64,000 nt of DNA from Lachnospiraceae bacterium. Its GTDB lineage: Bacteria; Bacillota; Clostridia; Lachnospirales; Lachnospiraceae. Location: the NCBI GenBank assembly GCA_902363665.1, contig CABJAW010000004.1, positions 1 to 64,000 on the forward strand, given 5' to 3'. The first letter of the stretch is position 1, and every line of letters begins with the position of its first letter. The position numbers and the translations under genes are program-made. Of this stretch, positions 49,801 to 58,759 are shown piece by piece. Under the pieces are notes generated by a model, which made no database searches, had not been told where the DNA came from, and saw only the letters and a list, made by a program, of their open reading frames with translations.

Positions 49801-50136
49801 ATCCATCCGTTCTACATGGTTTATATTGGAGTGGATGGTCAGATTATCTGCGATTACCTGAATCCGAAAAAGATGCTGGATGATATCCGCTTACTCTGCC
49901 GTGGAAAATCCGCACCGATCAAAGAGGTATACGAATGCTTTAACCGGGAAACGGATGATGGGCGAAATATGGCAGAGATGTCCGAGTTACTGAGCGAAGC
50001 AATCAATTCCATCATTGATGTGAAAGAAGAAAGCGACATTGACAGTCTGTTCTCTGCCGGTGGCACTTCTGCTTTGATGAGCGATATATCCGGACTGGAT
50101 GATTTTGAGCTGATTTGCTTCCTTGTTGTGAAATGA
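46897..50136 (+). CDS. SNF2-like helicase with PLD-like N-terminal region
   Basis: 1079 aa. The start may be GTG 46897 or, better placed after AAAGGCGG, TTG 46906 (KILDNITSTVRDDL). Residues about 1-180 look like the PLD-related N-domain of defence helicases, without a visible HxKxxxxD. Helicase motifs: Walker A ADSVGLGKTFTA (about 270-281), DESH in VVIDESHNF, LSATPVNN, then DVLIATDCISEGQNL and RIIQRFGRVDRIGS. It translocates on DNA using ATP. Similar helicases accompany DISARM and type III-like systems. The next gene encodes DUF4391, a recurring partner. GC content is clearly above that of the host flanks. Confidence 0.88.
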   Translation: MSNLKILDNITSTVRDDLRVEIKKGSKVSIAAACFSMYAYKELKKQLESVDEFRFIFTSPTFVKEKAEKQKREFYIPRLSRETSLYGTEFEIKLRNEMTQRAIAKECADWIRKKAKFKSNTTGENMAGFMTVDSGTAQTAYMPINGFTTVDIGCERGNNSYNMVNCMEAPFAQQYMQLFDGLWNDHEKMQDVTDVVLENISTAYAENSPEFIYFMTLYHVFSEFLDDISEDELPNEATGFKQSKIWSMLYDFQRDAVLAIINKLEKYNGCILADSVGLGKTFTALAVVKYYENRNKSVLVLCPKKLAENWNTYKDNYVNNPIASDRLNYDVLFHTDLSRNGGQSNGLDLNRLNWGNYDLVVIDESHNFRNGIGTHSKTQDNRYQRLMDKVIRSGVKTKVLMLSATPVNNRFVDLKNQLALAYEGNSEFLDDRLNTSKNVEDIFKQAQKAFNAWSKLPQEERTTDALLRTLDFDFFELLDSVTIARSRKHIEKYYDINEIGKFPERFKPISRCPCLTDLNNAINYNEIYEQLMQLSLCVYAPSNYIFPSKLQKYKELTHNKGENLTQTGREQGIRRLMSINLLKRLESSVHSFQLTLTRIKELIDGTIQSINQFEAYGQADLDMYDAGGDDFDIDDENSDFFTVGKKVKIDLADMDWKSWRTELRRDAEVLELLTFMVADITPEHDTKLQELLKLLSEKIEHPINEQNKKVLIFSAFSDTAEYLYDHVSEYIKKNYGLNTAVITGSIDGKTTIKGFQATLNNVLTCFSPVSKGRDVLMPGSTTEIDVLIATDCISEGQNLQDCDYLINYDIHWNPVRIIQRFGRVDRIGSRNRYIQLVNFWPDLTLDEYINLKSRVETRMKITVMTSTGDDDLINPEEKGDLEYRKAQLKRLQEEVVDIEDMSDGISIMDLGLNEFRLDLLDYIKRNGDMDKKPRGLHAVVPATDELPDGVIFVLKNINNSVNVDNRNRIHPFYMVYIGVDGQIICDYLNPKKMLDDIRLLCRGKSAPIKEVYECFNRETDDGRNMAEMSELLSEAINSIIDVKEESDIDSLFSAGGTSALMSDISGLDDFELICFLVVK

Positions 50137-50156
50137 TTGTCTGGAGGTGAGATGCC

Positions 50157-50789
50157 GTGCTGGGATTGCCAAAATCCACGGAGTTTAACAAGCGTATCCC
50201 CAAGCAGAAGTTTTTTGAGAACATTGCTGTGACACCGGCCATGAAAAAAGCGTTTGTGGAGCAAATAAGGATCATCTACTGGCGCAATAAGATTGCGGCC
50301 ACTACCCTGAATCTGGCTGCTGGCGAACAGGTGACAGAGATTGAGGTGTTCGAGGTTCGGTTATCTGCCCCGGATTTGGACGAAAGTGTGTTGCGCCAGA
50401 TTGACCGGGAGATTCCGTATCACATTCTCTTTTTACTGGAATACGAGGGAAGGCTTCGGGCTGCTATCGGTTACAAGGAAGCTGCGGAGGGGAAGACGGC
50501 TTTTAAGGTTGATCGTTATTATTACACAGAATGGCTCGAAGCGGATGAACTTCCAGTGCATCTGGATGGGCTTTCGCTGGATGCCGTATATGAGAATTTT
50601 GTGCGGCAGATTGCGGGGACGGCTCTCGGTTCGGATGAATCCGCTACTCTGAAAGAAAGTATAGAGCAGCAGAAGCAGCGAGAACAACTGGAGAAGCAGA
50701 TTGCGGCTTTGGAATCCAAAATCAGGAAAGAAAAACAACCAAAGAAGAAATTTGAACTGGTACAGCAATTGAAAAGCCTACAAGGCTAA
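50157..50789 (+). CDS. DUF4391 protein
   Basis: 210 aa from GTG 50157, nine bases after GGAGG. DUF4391 pattern: LGLPKSTEFNKRIPKQKFFE, IRIIYWRNKIAATTLNL, DREIPYHILFLLEY, then a C-terminal coiled coil (IEQQKQREQLEKQIAALESK). Function unestablished; found beside helicase/methylase defence genes. The coiled coil suggests it bridges the SNF2 helicase and other subunits. Co-directional, 20 bp after the helicase. Confidence 0.82.
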   Translation: MLGLPKSTEFNKRIPKQKFFENIAVTPAMKKAFVEQIRIIYWRNKIAATTLNLAAGEQVTEIEVFEVRLSAPDLDESVLRQIDREIPYHILFLLEYEGRLRAAIGYKEAAEGKTAFKVDRYYYTEWLEADELPVHLDGLSLDAVYENFVRQIAGTALGSDESATLKESIEQQKQREQLEKQIAALESKIRKEKQPKKKFELVQQLKSLQG

Positions 50790-50821
50790 TTGTGGTAGAG
50801 ATAGGATGGTGAGTTTTTGAT

Positions 50822-51712
50822 ATGTCAAGTGAGCAATATCAAAGGACGGTAAATAGCTTAGATAAGGAAATCGCTGATCTTGAAAAGAAAAAAGCGGCAA
50901 AAGACAAAGAGGTGGCAAATCTTCAAGGTAAAATTAACTCTATGAAGAAAAGTATAACAAGTCATACATCGCAATCTACGCTTAACAGCAAAATGCGTCA
51001 GATTGCTTCTTATGAGTCTGACCAAGCAAAAAAGAGCAATGATAGTGCTGAACTTGGAAAGAAAATGGCAGAAAAACGAAAAAAGAGAGCTGATGCGTAC
51101 CTCAAGCTGCAAAAGGAGCAGCAAAAAGAGCAACGAAAACAGGACGATATAAATCGAAAGGTACAGGCTTCCTATGAAGCGCAAATAGAGGAACTTCAAC
51201 AACTATTACAATCTCCAGCCACAATAGCAAACGAGATATTGTCTGATGAGGAATATGATGTCTTTGTTTCCCATGCATATGAGGACAAAGAATCGTTCGT
51301 GGATGAGTTTGTCGAAGCGTTACGCAATCAGGGGCTTAAAGTATGGTACGACACAGACAAGCTCAAGTGGGGCGATTCGATGCGTGAAAAGATTGATAAA
51401 GGACTGGCTAAATCGAGGTATGGCGTCGTAGTGCTATCGCCAAATTATATTGCAGAGCATAAATACTGGACAAAAGCGGAATTGAATGGGTTATTCCAAG
51501 TAGAAACAGTTAATGGTAAGACCATTCTTCCGATATGGCATAATCTGACAAAAAAACAGGTCGTTGAATACAGCCCTATCATTGCAGATCGTAAGGCAAT
51601 GACTACAGCTTTAATGACTCCTCAAGAGATTGCGGAAGCATTGAAAGCGCTTTTTACATCTGAAAATTTGGAGGAAACCGAAAATGGACAAACTGAAAAT
51701 GCACAGCTTTGA
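50822..51712 (+). CDS. Coiled-coil TIR-domain protein
   Basis: 296 aa, ATG 50822. Residues 1-140: long coiled coil (LDKEIADLEKKKAAKDKEVA and similar). Residues about 142-280: TIR domain with YDVFVSHAYEDKESFV, LKVWYDTDKLKWGDSM, VVLSPNYIAEHKYWTKAEL; E220 matches the catalytic glutamate of NAD-cleaving TIR domains. It probably acts as an NADase effector triggered by infection. The gene is visibly more AT-rich than its neighbours. Its last 29 bp overlap the Mod gene, and the Mod ribosome binding site is inside its coding sequence, so TIR and Mod are translationally linked. Confidence 0.87.
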   Translation: MSSEQYQRTVNSLDKEIADLEKKKAAKDKEVANLQGKINSMKKSITSHTSQSTLNSKMRQIASYESDQAKKSNDSAELGKKMAEKRKKRADAYLKLQKEQQKEQRKQDDINRKVQASYEAQIEELQQLLQSPATIANEILSDEEYDVFVSHAYEDKESFVDEFVEALRNQGLKVWYDTDKLKWGDSMREKIDKGLAKSRYGVVVLSPNYIAEHKYWTKAELNGLFQVETVNGKTILPIWHNLTKKQVVEYSPIIADRKAMTTALMTPQEIAEALKALFTSENLEETENGQTENAQL

Positions 51713-53720
51713 CGGCGTGGAGAGAAATATAGAACTGATCGGCAAGCTGTTCCCCAATGCCATCACCGAAGTGATTCGTGACGGCAAGGTAGAACACGCC
51801 ATTGATTTTGACGTTCTGCGGCAGGAACTTTCCGATTCCATCGTAGAAGGTCGGGAGGAACGCTATCAGTTTACTTGGCCGGACAAGAAAAAGGCGATGC
51901 TGGCGGCCAATGCGCCCATCGCGGCAACGCTGCGTCCGATAAAAGCAGATAGCGTGGGCAGGGACGGTACGCCTGGTGGCTTTGACAGCGAAAACCTCTA
52001 TATTGAGGGCGATAATCTGGAAGTGCTGAAGCTCTTGCAGGAGACCTATCTGGGCAAGGTCAAGATGATCTATATTGACCCGCCGTACAATACGGGGAAT
52101 GACTTTGTTTACAATGACGACTTTTCGCAGAGTGCGGAAGAGTACATGGCAGGCAGCGGCCAGTACGATGAAGCAGGAAACCGTATGGTAACAAATACGG
52201 AAAGCAATGGACGTTTCCATACAGATTGGCTCAATATGATTTATCCACGTCTGAAAATTGCAAAGGATTTGTTGACAGATGATGGTGCGATTTTTATTAG
52301 TATAGATGATAATGAATGCGCGAATCTTCTTAAAATTTGTGCAGAGGTATTTGGAGAAAGTAATTTCATTGCAGATATTTCTTGGCAACGGACTTATTCC
52401 ACAAGAAATGATTCTCAGGGCATTGTGCATGAAGTAGAGCATATAGTAGCATATGGTAAACAAACTGGATGGAATCCTGCTAAGTTGCCTCGTACAGAGG
52501 AAATGGACTCAAAATATAAATCCCCAGATGGAGATTCTGTTCCATGGACAAGTGATAATCCATTCGCACCCGGGGCAGCGACACATCAAGGAATGGTTTA
52601 TGCTATACAGCATCCATTTACAGGCGAGATGATTTACCCGAGCGATAGTGCTTGTTGGCGTTATCAACAACATGAAATGCTGAAAATAATGCAAGGATGG
52701 TGTCCTTACGAATTAAAAAACTTAAATGATGAAGAAAAACGTGCAAACGTGTGTGGAATTTCGACAAATCAAGTTAGACCAGACGTAAAGGGTATCGTTT
52801 TGTCACTTCCGTTTGAGGAATCTAAAAAACTTGCCCGAAAAGTTTACGATAAAGGTCCGTGGCCAAGATTTTATTTTACTAAAGGCAGCTTGGGCGGGAT
52901 ACGTCGAAAAACATACTTGGATAGCGTGGGAGGAAAACTACCTACAAATTTTTGGTCATATAGTGAAGTTGGACACACCGATGAAGCCAAAAAAGAAGTG
53001 AAAGCACTATTTGGTGGAACAGCACCTTTTGACACACCTAAGCCGACTAGATTATTGGAACGCATTTTGACGATTGCAACAGAGAAAGACTCTTATGTTT
53101 TGGATTTCTTTTCTGGGTCTGCAACGACGGCGCATGCAGTTATGAAAAAGAATATGGAAGATGACGGAAATCGAAAGTATATTCTTGTCCAACTTCCAGA
53201 AAAGAGCAATTCGCCGCAATATGCAACACTTTGCGGGATTGGCAAGGAACGTATCCGCCGTGCTGGAAAGAAAATCAAAGAGGATGCCGGTTTGACGGTT
53301 CTGGCTGATTTGGACATCGGCTTCCGCTGCCTGCGTCTGGATGAAAGCAATATGAAGCCTGTATACTACACGCCGGATGAAGTCGGTCAGCAGGATCTGT
53401 TCTCGTCGGTGGACAACGTGAAGGAAGACCGTACCCCGGAGGACTTGCTGTTCCAGGTGATGCTGGATTTGGGCGTGCTGCTGTCCAGCTCCATTGAGGT
53501 GAAAGAGATCGCAGGCAAAAAAGTATTCAACGTAGCAGACGGCTTCTTGCTGGCCTGCTTTGACCATGATGTGACAGAGGAGACTGTCAAGGCCATTGCC
53601 CAGATGAAGCCCTACTATGCCGTATTCCGTGACAGCAGTATGGCAAACGACAGCGTAGCCACAAACTTCGAGCAGGTTTTCGAGACATACAGCCCTGATA
53701 CCGTAAGGAAGGTGCTGTGA
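51684..53720 (+). CDS. Type III restriction-modification DNA methyltransferase (Mod)
   Basis: 678 aa, ATG 51684 after GGAGG located in the TIR gene. Beta-class N6-adenine methyltransferase: motif IV DPPY at D132-Y135 (YIDPPYNTGNDFVYND) first, the target recognition region (about 185-465) in the middle, and the SAM-binding motif FFSGSATTAHAVMKKN near residues 472-490. Methylates one strand of an asymmetric site and guides the Res subunit at 54758. The middle about 1 kb (52230-53220) is much more AT-rich than both ends, suggesting exchange of the recognition domain. Confidence 0.9.
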   Translation: MDKLKMHSFDGVERNIELIGKLFPNAITEVIRDGKVEHAIDFDVLRQELSDSIVEGREERYQFTWPDKKKAMLAANAPIAATLRPIKADSVGRDGTPGGFDSENLYIEGDNLEVLKLLQETYLGKVKMIYIDPPYNTGNDFVYNDDFSQSAEEYMAGSGQYDEAGNRMVTNTESNGRFHTDWLNMIYPRLKIAKDLLTDDGAIFISIDDNECANLLKICAEVFGESNFIADISWQRTYSTRNDSQGIVHEVEHIVAYGKQTGWNPAKLPRTEEMDSKYKSPDGDSVPWTSDNPFAPGAATHQGMVYAIQHPFTGEMIYPSDSACWRYQQHEMLKIMQGWCPYELKNLNDEEKRANVCGISTNQVRPDVKGIVLSLPFEESKKLARKVYDKGPWPRFYFTKGSLGGIRRKTYLDSVGGKLPTNFWSYSEVGHTDEAKKEVKALFGGTAPFDTPKPTRLLERILTIATEKDSYVLDFFSGSATTAHAVMKKNMEDDGNRKYILVQLPEKSNSPQYATLCGIGKERIRRAGKKIKEDAGLTVLADLDIGFRCLRLDESNMKPVYYTPDEVGQQDLFSSVDNVKEDRTPEDLLFQVMLDLGVLLSSSIEVKEIAGKKVFNVADGFLLACFDHDVTEETVKAIAQMKPYYAVFRDSSMANDSVATNFEQVFETYSPDTVRKVL

Positions 53721-53721
53721 T

Positions 53722-54768
53722 ATGGACGATAAGAAGAAAAAAGAACTTGCCATTCGCAGCTCCGCAGCAGAATACCTGACCTTTGTTGCCTCTACCGGCG
53801 AGAGTGATGCCAGCTTTGAAATGCGTTATGAGGATGAGAACATCTGGCTGACACAGAAGATGATGGCGGCATTGTATGACGTTTCGGTTGCGGCGATCAA
53901 TCAGCATCTGAAACGGATTTTTGAGGATGGAGAGCTGCGGGAGGAGGCAGTTGTTAAGAAATACTTAATAACTGCCTCAGACGGAAAAAACTATAATACG
54001 AACCATTACAATTTGCAGGCGATTATTGCCGTAGGTTTCAAGGTGAACAACCAGAGGGCGGTGCAGTTCCGCAAATGGGCGGGTCAGATCGTCAAAGACC
54101 ACACCATTCAGGGTTGGACGATGGATGTGGAGCGGCTGAAAAAAGGCCACATGTTCACCGATGAATACTTTGAGCGGCAGTTGCAGCAGATTCGGGAAAT
54201 CCGCCTTTCTGAGCGAAAATTCTATCAGAAAGTGACGGATTTGTACGCCACTGCGTTTGATTATGACAAAAATGCAAAGACAACTCGCCTGTTTTTCCAG
54301 ACGGTACAGAACAAAATGCACTATGCTGTTCATCGCCACACGGCGGCGGAGCTGATCGTGGAGCGGGCGGATGCCAACAAGGAACACATGGGATTGACCA
54401 CATGGGAGAATGCTCCGGATGGGAAAATCTTGAAAGCAGATGTGTCGATTGCGAAGAATTACCTGAGTAAAGACGAAATGAATTATCTGGAGCGCATTGT
54501 GTCTCTCTATCTGGATTATGCCGAGCTGCAGGCAGAGCGAAAAATCCCCATGAGCATGGAGGATTGGGCAAAGCGGCTGGATGGTTTTCTGGAGTTCAAC
54601 GGCAATGAGCTGTTGACCGGGCCGGGTAAAATCAGCGCAGAGCAGGCAAAACTCCACGCAGAAACGGAATATGAAAAATATCGTATCATTCAGGACCGCC
54701 TGTATGAGAGCGATTTTGACCGCTTTCTGATGCTGGAGCAGGAGGTGAACCACAAAGATGAAGTTTAG
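53722..54768 (+). CDS. RhuM family protein
   Basis: 348 aa, ATG 53722, directly after the Mod stop. RhuM family (COG3943): YEDENIWLTQKMMAALYDVS, INQHLKRIFEDGELREE, YNLQAIIAVGFKVNNQRAVQ, FRKWAGQIVKDH. The first 120 residues resemble phage antirepressor/KilA-like DNA-binding domains. Its role is unproven, but it commonly sits between mod and res of type III and type I systems. It overlaps the Res gene by 11 bp. Confidence 0.88.
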   Translation: MDDKKKKELAIRSSAAEYLTFVASTGESDASFEMRYEDENIWLTQKMMAALYDVSVAAINQHLKRIFEDGELREEAVVKKYLITASDGKNYNTNHYNLQAIIAVGFKVNNQRAVQFRKWAGQIVKDHTIQGWTMDVERLKKGHMFTDEYFERQLQQIREIRLSERKFYQKVTDLYATAFDYDKNAKTTRLFFQTVQNKMHYAVHRHTAAELIVERADANKEHMGLTTWENAPDGKILKADVSIAKNYLSKDEMNYLERIVSLYLDYAELQAERKIPMSMEDWAKRLDGFLEFNGNELLTGPGKISAEQAKLHAETEYEKYRIIQDRLYESDFDRFLMLEQEVNHKDEV

Positions 54769-57700
54769 TTTCAAGATTCAGCAGTATCAGACCGATGCCG
54801 TGGAAGCTGTGGCTCGTGTCTTTCAGGGTCAGTCTTATAGTGCAGGAGTGTCCTATCTGCGCGATATGGGAAGCCTGTCTGCAAAGCCCCAGCAGTTGAG
54901 CCTTGTGCCGATGGCCGAGGATGCAGCGCAGTTGGAATTGCAGGATTTGATCAACGATTCAGGATTCAAGAATGAAGCTCTGCAACTGACAGATGCAGAT
55001 TTGGTGCAGAATATCCGTGCATTGCAGGCAGAAAGCAATATTCATCAGTCGGACAAGTTGGTGGCACCGCTTGGCAGATGTTCTCTGGACATTGAGATGG
55101 AGACCGGTACGGGAAAGACCTATGTTTACATCAAAACCATGTTTGAGCTGAACAAGCGATATGGATGGAGTAAGTTTATCGTTGTTGTGCCGAGCATTGC
55201 CATCCGTGAGGGTGTAAAGAAGTCCTTTGAGATCACTGCCGATCATTTCATGGAGTGCTACGGCAAAAAAGCACGGTTCTTTATCTACAATAGCAGCAAC
55301 CTAAACCAGTTGGATTCGTTCTCCAGCAATTCCGGCATCAATGTCATGATTATCAATACCCAGGCCTTTGCCGCTTCCATGAACGAGGACAAGAATGTGG
55401 AAGGCCGCAAGGGTGATGCTGCTGCACGTATTATCTATACCAAGCGGGATGAGTTTGGCTCCCGCCGTCCGATTGATGTGATTGCGGCCAACCGTCCGAT
55501 CCTGATTCTGGATGAGCCGCAGAAGATGGGTAAGGAAGATTCTGCTACCCAGAAAGCGTTGAAGAAATTCAATCCCTTGTTTACACTGAACTACTCCGCC
55601 ACCCATGCCAAGCAGCACAACCTGATTTATGTGTTGGATGCACTGGATGCTTACAACAAGCGGCTGGTTAAAAAGATTGAGGTCAAAGGCTTTGAGGTCA
55701 AGAACCTGCGTGGTACAGACAAATATCTGTATCTGGAAAGCATCATTATCTCCCCCAAGAATCCGCCACGGGCAAAGGTGGAGCTGGAGGTCAAACACCA
55801 GAGCGGTACAAAGCGGGAATTCCGTACATTGGATGTGAGCGATAATCTCTACTATATCTCCGGCGAGATGGAGCAGTATAAGGGCTTTGTCGTTTCTGAA
55901 ATTGACCCGATCACTGGCGTTGTGACATTTACCAATGGCGATACTATCCGCAAAGGTGATGTAACCGGCGATGTCTCCGAGGATGATATGCGCCGGGTGC
56001 AGATTCGGGAGACGATTATTTCCCACTTTGAAAAAGAGCAGGAGCTGTTCAAAATGGATATCAAGACCCTTTCCCTGTTCTTCATTGATGAAGTGGCTAA
56101 ATACCGCCAGTACGATGAAGACGGAAATGAGCTTCTGGGCGAGTATGGCAAGATTTTTGAACAGGAATACATGGCTGTAATGAACGAATACCGTTCTATT
56201 CTTGAGCCGGAGTATACTGCTTATCTGGATGCCACCGATATACATGATGTGCATAAGGGCTATTTCAGTATTGATAAGAAAGGCCACAGCGTCAACAGTT
56301 CCGTTAAGCGTGGCACGGATATGTCCGATGACATTTCGGCCTACGATCTGATTTTGAAAAATAAGGAGCGACTGCTATCCTTTGAAGAGCCGACCCGATT
56401 CATCTTCTCCCACTCTGCCCTGCGGGAAGGCTGGGATAACCCGAATGTGTTCCAGATCTGTACCCTGAAGCACAGTGACAGTACCACCCAGAAGCGGCAG
56501 GAAGTAGGCCGTGGCCTGCGTCTGTGCGTGAATAAGGACGGAAACCGCATGGATGTGGAAGTGCTGGGAGATAAGGTGCAGGATATCAATGTCCTGACCG
56601 TTATTGCCAGCGAGAGCTACGCAGGATTTGTGGACGGACTGCAAAAGCAGACCGAAGCCGTGCTGTATGACCGCCCCCGCAAGGCAGACATTGACTACTT
56701 TGTTGGAAAGACCATCAAGCTTGATGGTAAAACAGTCAAAGTGGATGACCGTCAGGCACGGGCTATCTATCAGTATCTTGTCCGCAACAACTATGTGGAT
56801 GAGCAGGATAACATCACACAGGACTACCGGGACGATGTGCAGGCCGGAACGCTTGCGCCTGTGCCGGAGACACTGAAACCTATCGAAGAGGGTGTGCATG
56901 CGCTGGTTCAGGCGATTTATGATGAAAATATGTTGAAATCCATGTTCGAGGATGGCAACAAGCCGAAAGTGCTGGAAAATCCTCTGAACGACCGGTTTGA
57001 AAAAGCAGAGTTCCAGAAGCTCTGGCAGACCATCAATCACAAATACGCCTATACGGTGGATTTTGATTCTGAAGAGCTGATCCAGAAGTCGATTGCACAC
57101 ATCGACAGTGAGCTGTATGTCAGTCGTCTGCAATATACCGTCACCTATGCCGGACAGAAAGACATTCTGAATGCAGACATGGTGCGTGAGGGCAGTAGCT
57201 TTTATGACGCAAAAAGTAAGACGGCTGTATTGAAAAATACGCATACCAGCCAGGTAGCATATGACCTGATCGGTAAGATTGCAGAGGGCACAACATTGAC
57301 CCGCCGCACAACAGCCCGCATTTTGCAGGGTATAAAGCCGACTACCTTTGCCATGTATCAGAACAACCCGGAAGAATTCATTACAAAGACAATTCGTCTG
57401 ATCAAAGAACAGAAAGCTACGATGATCGTGGAGCATATTACCTATGATACCATCGAGGGCAGTTATGACAGCAGCATCTTTACGGCAGAGAAACACGCTC
57501 TGACGATGGATAAGGCTTACAAGGCGCAAAAGGCGATTCAGGATTACGTTTTCACCGATGGCACGGCGGAAAAGAGCGTGGAACGGAAGTTTGCGGAAAA
57601 TCTGGATGGTGCAGAAGAGGTCTTTATCTATGCCAAGCTGCCGAAAGGCTTCTTTATTCCGACTCCGGTAGGACACTATTCCCCGGACTGGGCAATCGTG

Positions 57701-57895
57701 TTCCATGAGGGCAAGGTGAAGCACATCTACTTTGTGGCAGAAACAAAAGGTACAATGGAGAGCCTGAACCTGCGCCCAATCGAGAAGTCCAAGATCGACT
57801 GCGCCAAGAAGCTCTTCACAAAACTGTCGGATGGTCTTGTGACATATGACCATGTAGACAGCTATCAGGAGTTGATGAATAAGGTGCTGCAATAA
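54758..57895 (+). CDS. Type III restriction endonuclease subunit (Res)
   Basis: 1045 aa, ATG 54758. SF2 helicase with Walker A METGTGKTYVY (about 115-121), motif II LILDEPQKMG, a Q-x-x-GRGLR motif VI (KRQEVGRGLRLCVN), and a C-terminal PD-(D/E)XK nuclease (SPDWAIVF then YFVAETKG, near residues 970-990). With Mod it cuts DNA beside unmethylated sites that face each other, after ATP-driven sliding. Full length and no frame damage. Its C-terminus is followed by a small unknown gene. Confidence 0.92.
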   Translation: MKFSFKIQQYQTDAVEAVARVFQGQSYSAGVSYLRDMGSLSAKPQQLSLVPMAEDAAQLELQDLINDSGFKNEALQLTDADLVQNIRALQAESNIHQSDKLVAPLGRCSLDIEMETGTGKTYVYIKTMFELNKRYGWSKFIVVVPSIAIREGVKKSFEITADHFMECYGKKARFFIYNSSNLNQLDSFSSNSGINVMIINTQAFAASMNEDKNVEGRKGDAAARIIYTKRDEFGSRRPIDVIAANRPILILDEPQKMGKEDSATQKALKKFNPLFTLNYSATHAKQHNLIYVLDALDAYNKRLVKKIEVKGFEVKNLRGTDKYLYLESIIISPKNPPRAKVELEVKHQSGTKREFRTLDVSDNLYYISGEMEQYKGFVVSEIDPITGVVTFTNGDTIRKGDVTGDVSEDDMRRVQIRETIISHFEKEQELFKMDIKTLSLFFIDEVAKYRQYDEDGNELLGEYGKIFEQEYMAVMNEYRSILEPEYTAYLDATDIHDVHKGYFSIDKKGHSVNSSVKRGTDMSDDISAYDLILKNKERLLSFEEPTRFIFSHSALREGWDNPNVFQICTLKHSDSTTQKRQEVGRGLRLCVNKDGNRMDVEVLGDKVQDINVLTVIASESYAGFVDGLQKQTEAVLYDRPRKADIDYFVGKTIKLDGKTVKVDDRQARAIYQYLVRNNYVDEQDNITQDYRDDVQAGTLAPVPETLKPIEEGVHALVQAIYDENMLKSMFEDGNKPKVLENPLNDRFEKAEFQKLWQTINHKYAYTVDFDSEELIQKSIAHIDSELYVSRLQYTVTYAGQKDILNADMVREGSSFYDAKSKTAVLKNTHTSQVAYDLIGKIAEGTTLTRRTTARILQGIKPTTFAMYQNNPEEFITKTIRLIKEQKATMIVEHITYDTIEGSYDSSIFTAEKHALTMDKAYKAQKAIQDYVFTDGTAEKSVERKFAENLDGAEEVFIYAKLPKGFFIPTPVGHYSPDWAIVFHEGKVKHIYFVAETKGTMESLNLRPIEKSKIDCAKKLFTKLSDGLVTYDHVDSYQELMNKVLQ

Positions 57896-57914
57896 CGCAT
57901 GATAGGAGAAGAAT

Positions 57915-58253
57915 ATGGCGGATTTGCGAAAAAAAGTATCTATGTTGCAGGTCATGGACGATATAAAACCGTATATTACAAAACATTTTATAGCACAATC
58001 GACGGTTCATGAACGGGACATTGCTGCAATCTGCCAGATTCTGCTTCCTCGCTATAAAAACGTGAAGCTGCTTCAGGGACTGACTAACAACAAGCCGGAT
58101 TTCAGAATTCAGGTGAAAGGTTTGTTCGGGACAGATGAGAAACGGTTTGAAGTGGTCGGCGGTGATAAGAAAAGACCGGCACCCAAAAAGAAATCTGACC
58201 TGGGCTGGATTGATCAGCTGGAAGAGATAGATGCCGCGCTCGATGATTTCTGA
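57915..58253 (+). CDS. Small hypothetical protein of the defence block
   Basis: 112 aa, ATG 57915 after AGGAGAAG, 19 bp after Res. Helical N-terminus (VMDDIKPYITKHFIAQSTVH), then LLPRYKNVKLLQGLTNNKPD and an acidic C-terminus. No recognised domain. Tight spacing suggests it belongs to the R-M operon. It could be an accessory or immunity factor; nothing in the sequence decides. Confidence 0.6.
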   Translation: MADLRKKVSMLQVMDDIKPYITKHFIAQSTVHERDIAAICQILLPRYKNVKLLQGLTNNKPDFRIQVKGLFGTDEKRFEVVGGDKKRPAPKKKSDLGWIDQLEEIDAALDDF

Positions 58254-58345
58254 TATCAATGCAGTGCGGAGAGGTATCTGAGGCAAAACTTTGTGCAACA
58301 GGTTGTTGCACAAAACCACACATAAAACAGCGGGGAAGCGATGGA

Positions 58346-58759
58346 GTGACACGACAAGAATTATTTACATGGATACGCCAGCAATACGGCACAGAGCCGG
58401 AATACCCCTGGCATGATTGGAATGCTGTGCTGCGGCACAATGACAACAATAAATGGTATGGTGTAGTCCTGAAAGTATCAGCTGATAAGTTGGGATTGCC
58501 GGAGGCAGGCATCATTGATGTCCTTAATGTGAAAAGCGATCCGCTGCTGATTGGCTCTCTTCGCGGTCAGGATGGCTATTTTCCGGCCTATCACATGAAC
58601 AAGGAAAAGTGGCTCAGTATTCAGCTTGGCAAACCGGAACTGGATGATGCCATCAAAGACCTGCTTTCTTTGAGCCATGAGCTGACAGCACCGAAAAAAC
58701 GCAATCCAAAGTCATCAGCAAAAAATCCGGGAGATTCCGCAAATGGCAAAGAAAAATAA
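58346..58759 (+). CDS. MmcQ/YjbR family protein
   Basis: 137 aa from GTG 58346, after GGGGAAG; the frame is open upstream but lacks family similarity. MmcQ/YjbR fold: WHDWNAVLRHNDNNKWYGVV, IIDVLNVKSDPLLIGSLRGQ, GYFPAYHMNKEKWLSIQL. A small DNA-binding-like cytoplasmic protein of unknown function, widespread in Clostridia. C-terminal extension (about 20 residues, lysine/asparagine-rich) is unusual and overlaps the next short frame. Confidence 0.8.
   Translation: MTRQELFTWIRQQYGTEPEYPWHDWNAVLRHNDNNKWYGVVLKVSADKLGLPEAGIIDVLNVKSDPLLIGSLRGQDGYFPAYHMNKEKWLSIQLGKPELDDAIKDLLSLSHELTAPKKRNPKSSAKNPGDSANGKEK

Noticed and set aside
56375..57955. A 526-codon open frame on the minus strand
   Set aside because: It lies fully opposite the Res gene, has no ribosome binding site and a low-complexity residue mix; it is a shadow of plus-strand codon bias.
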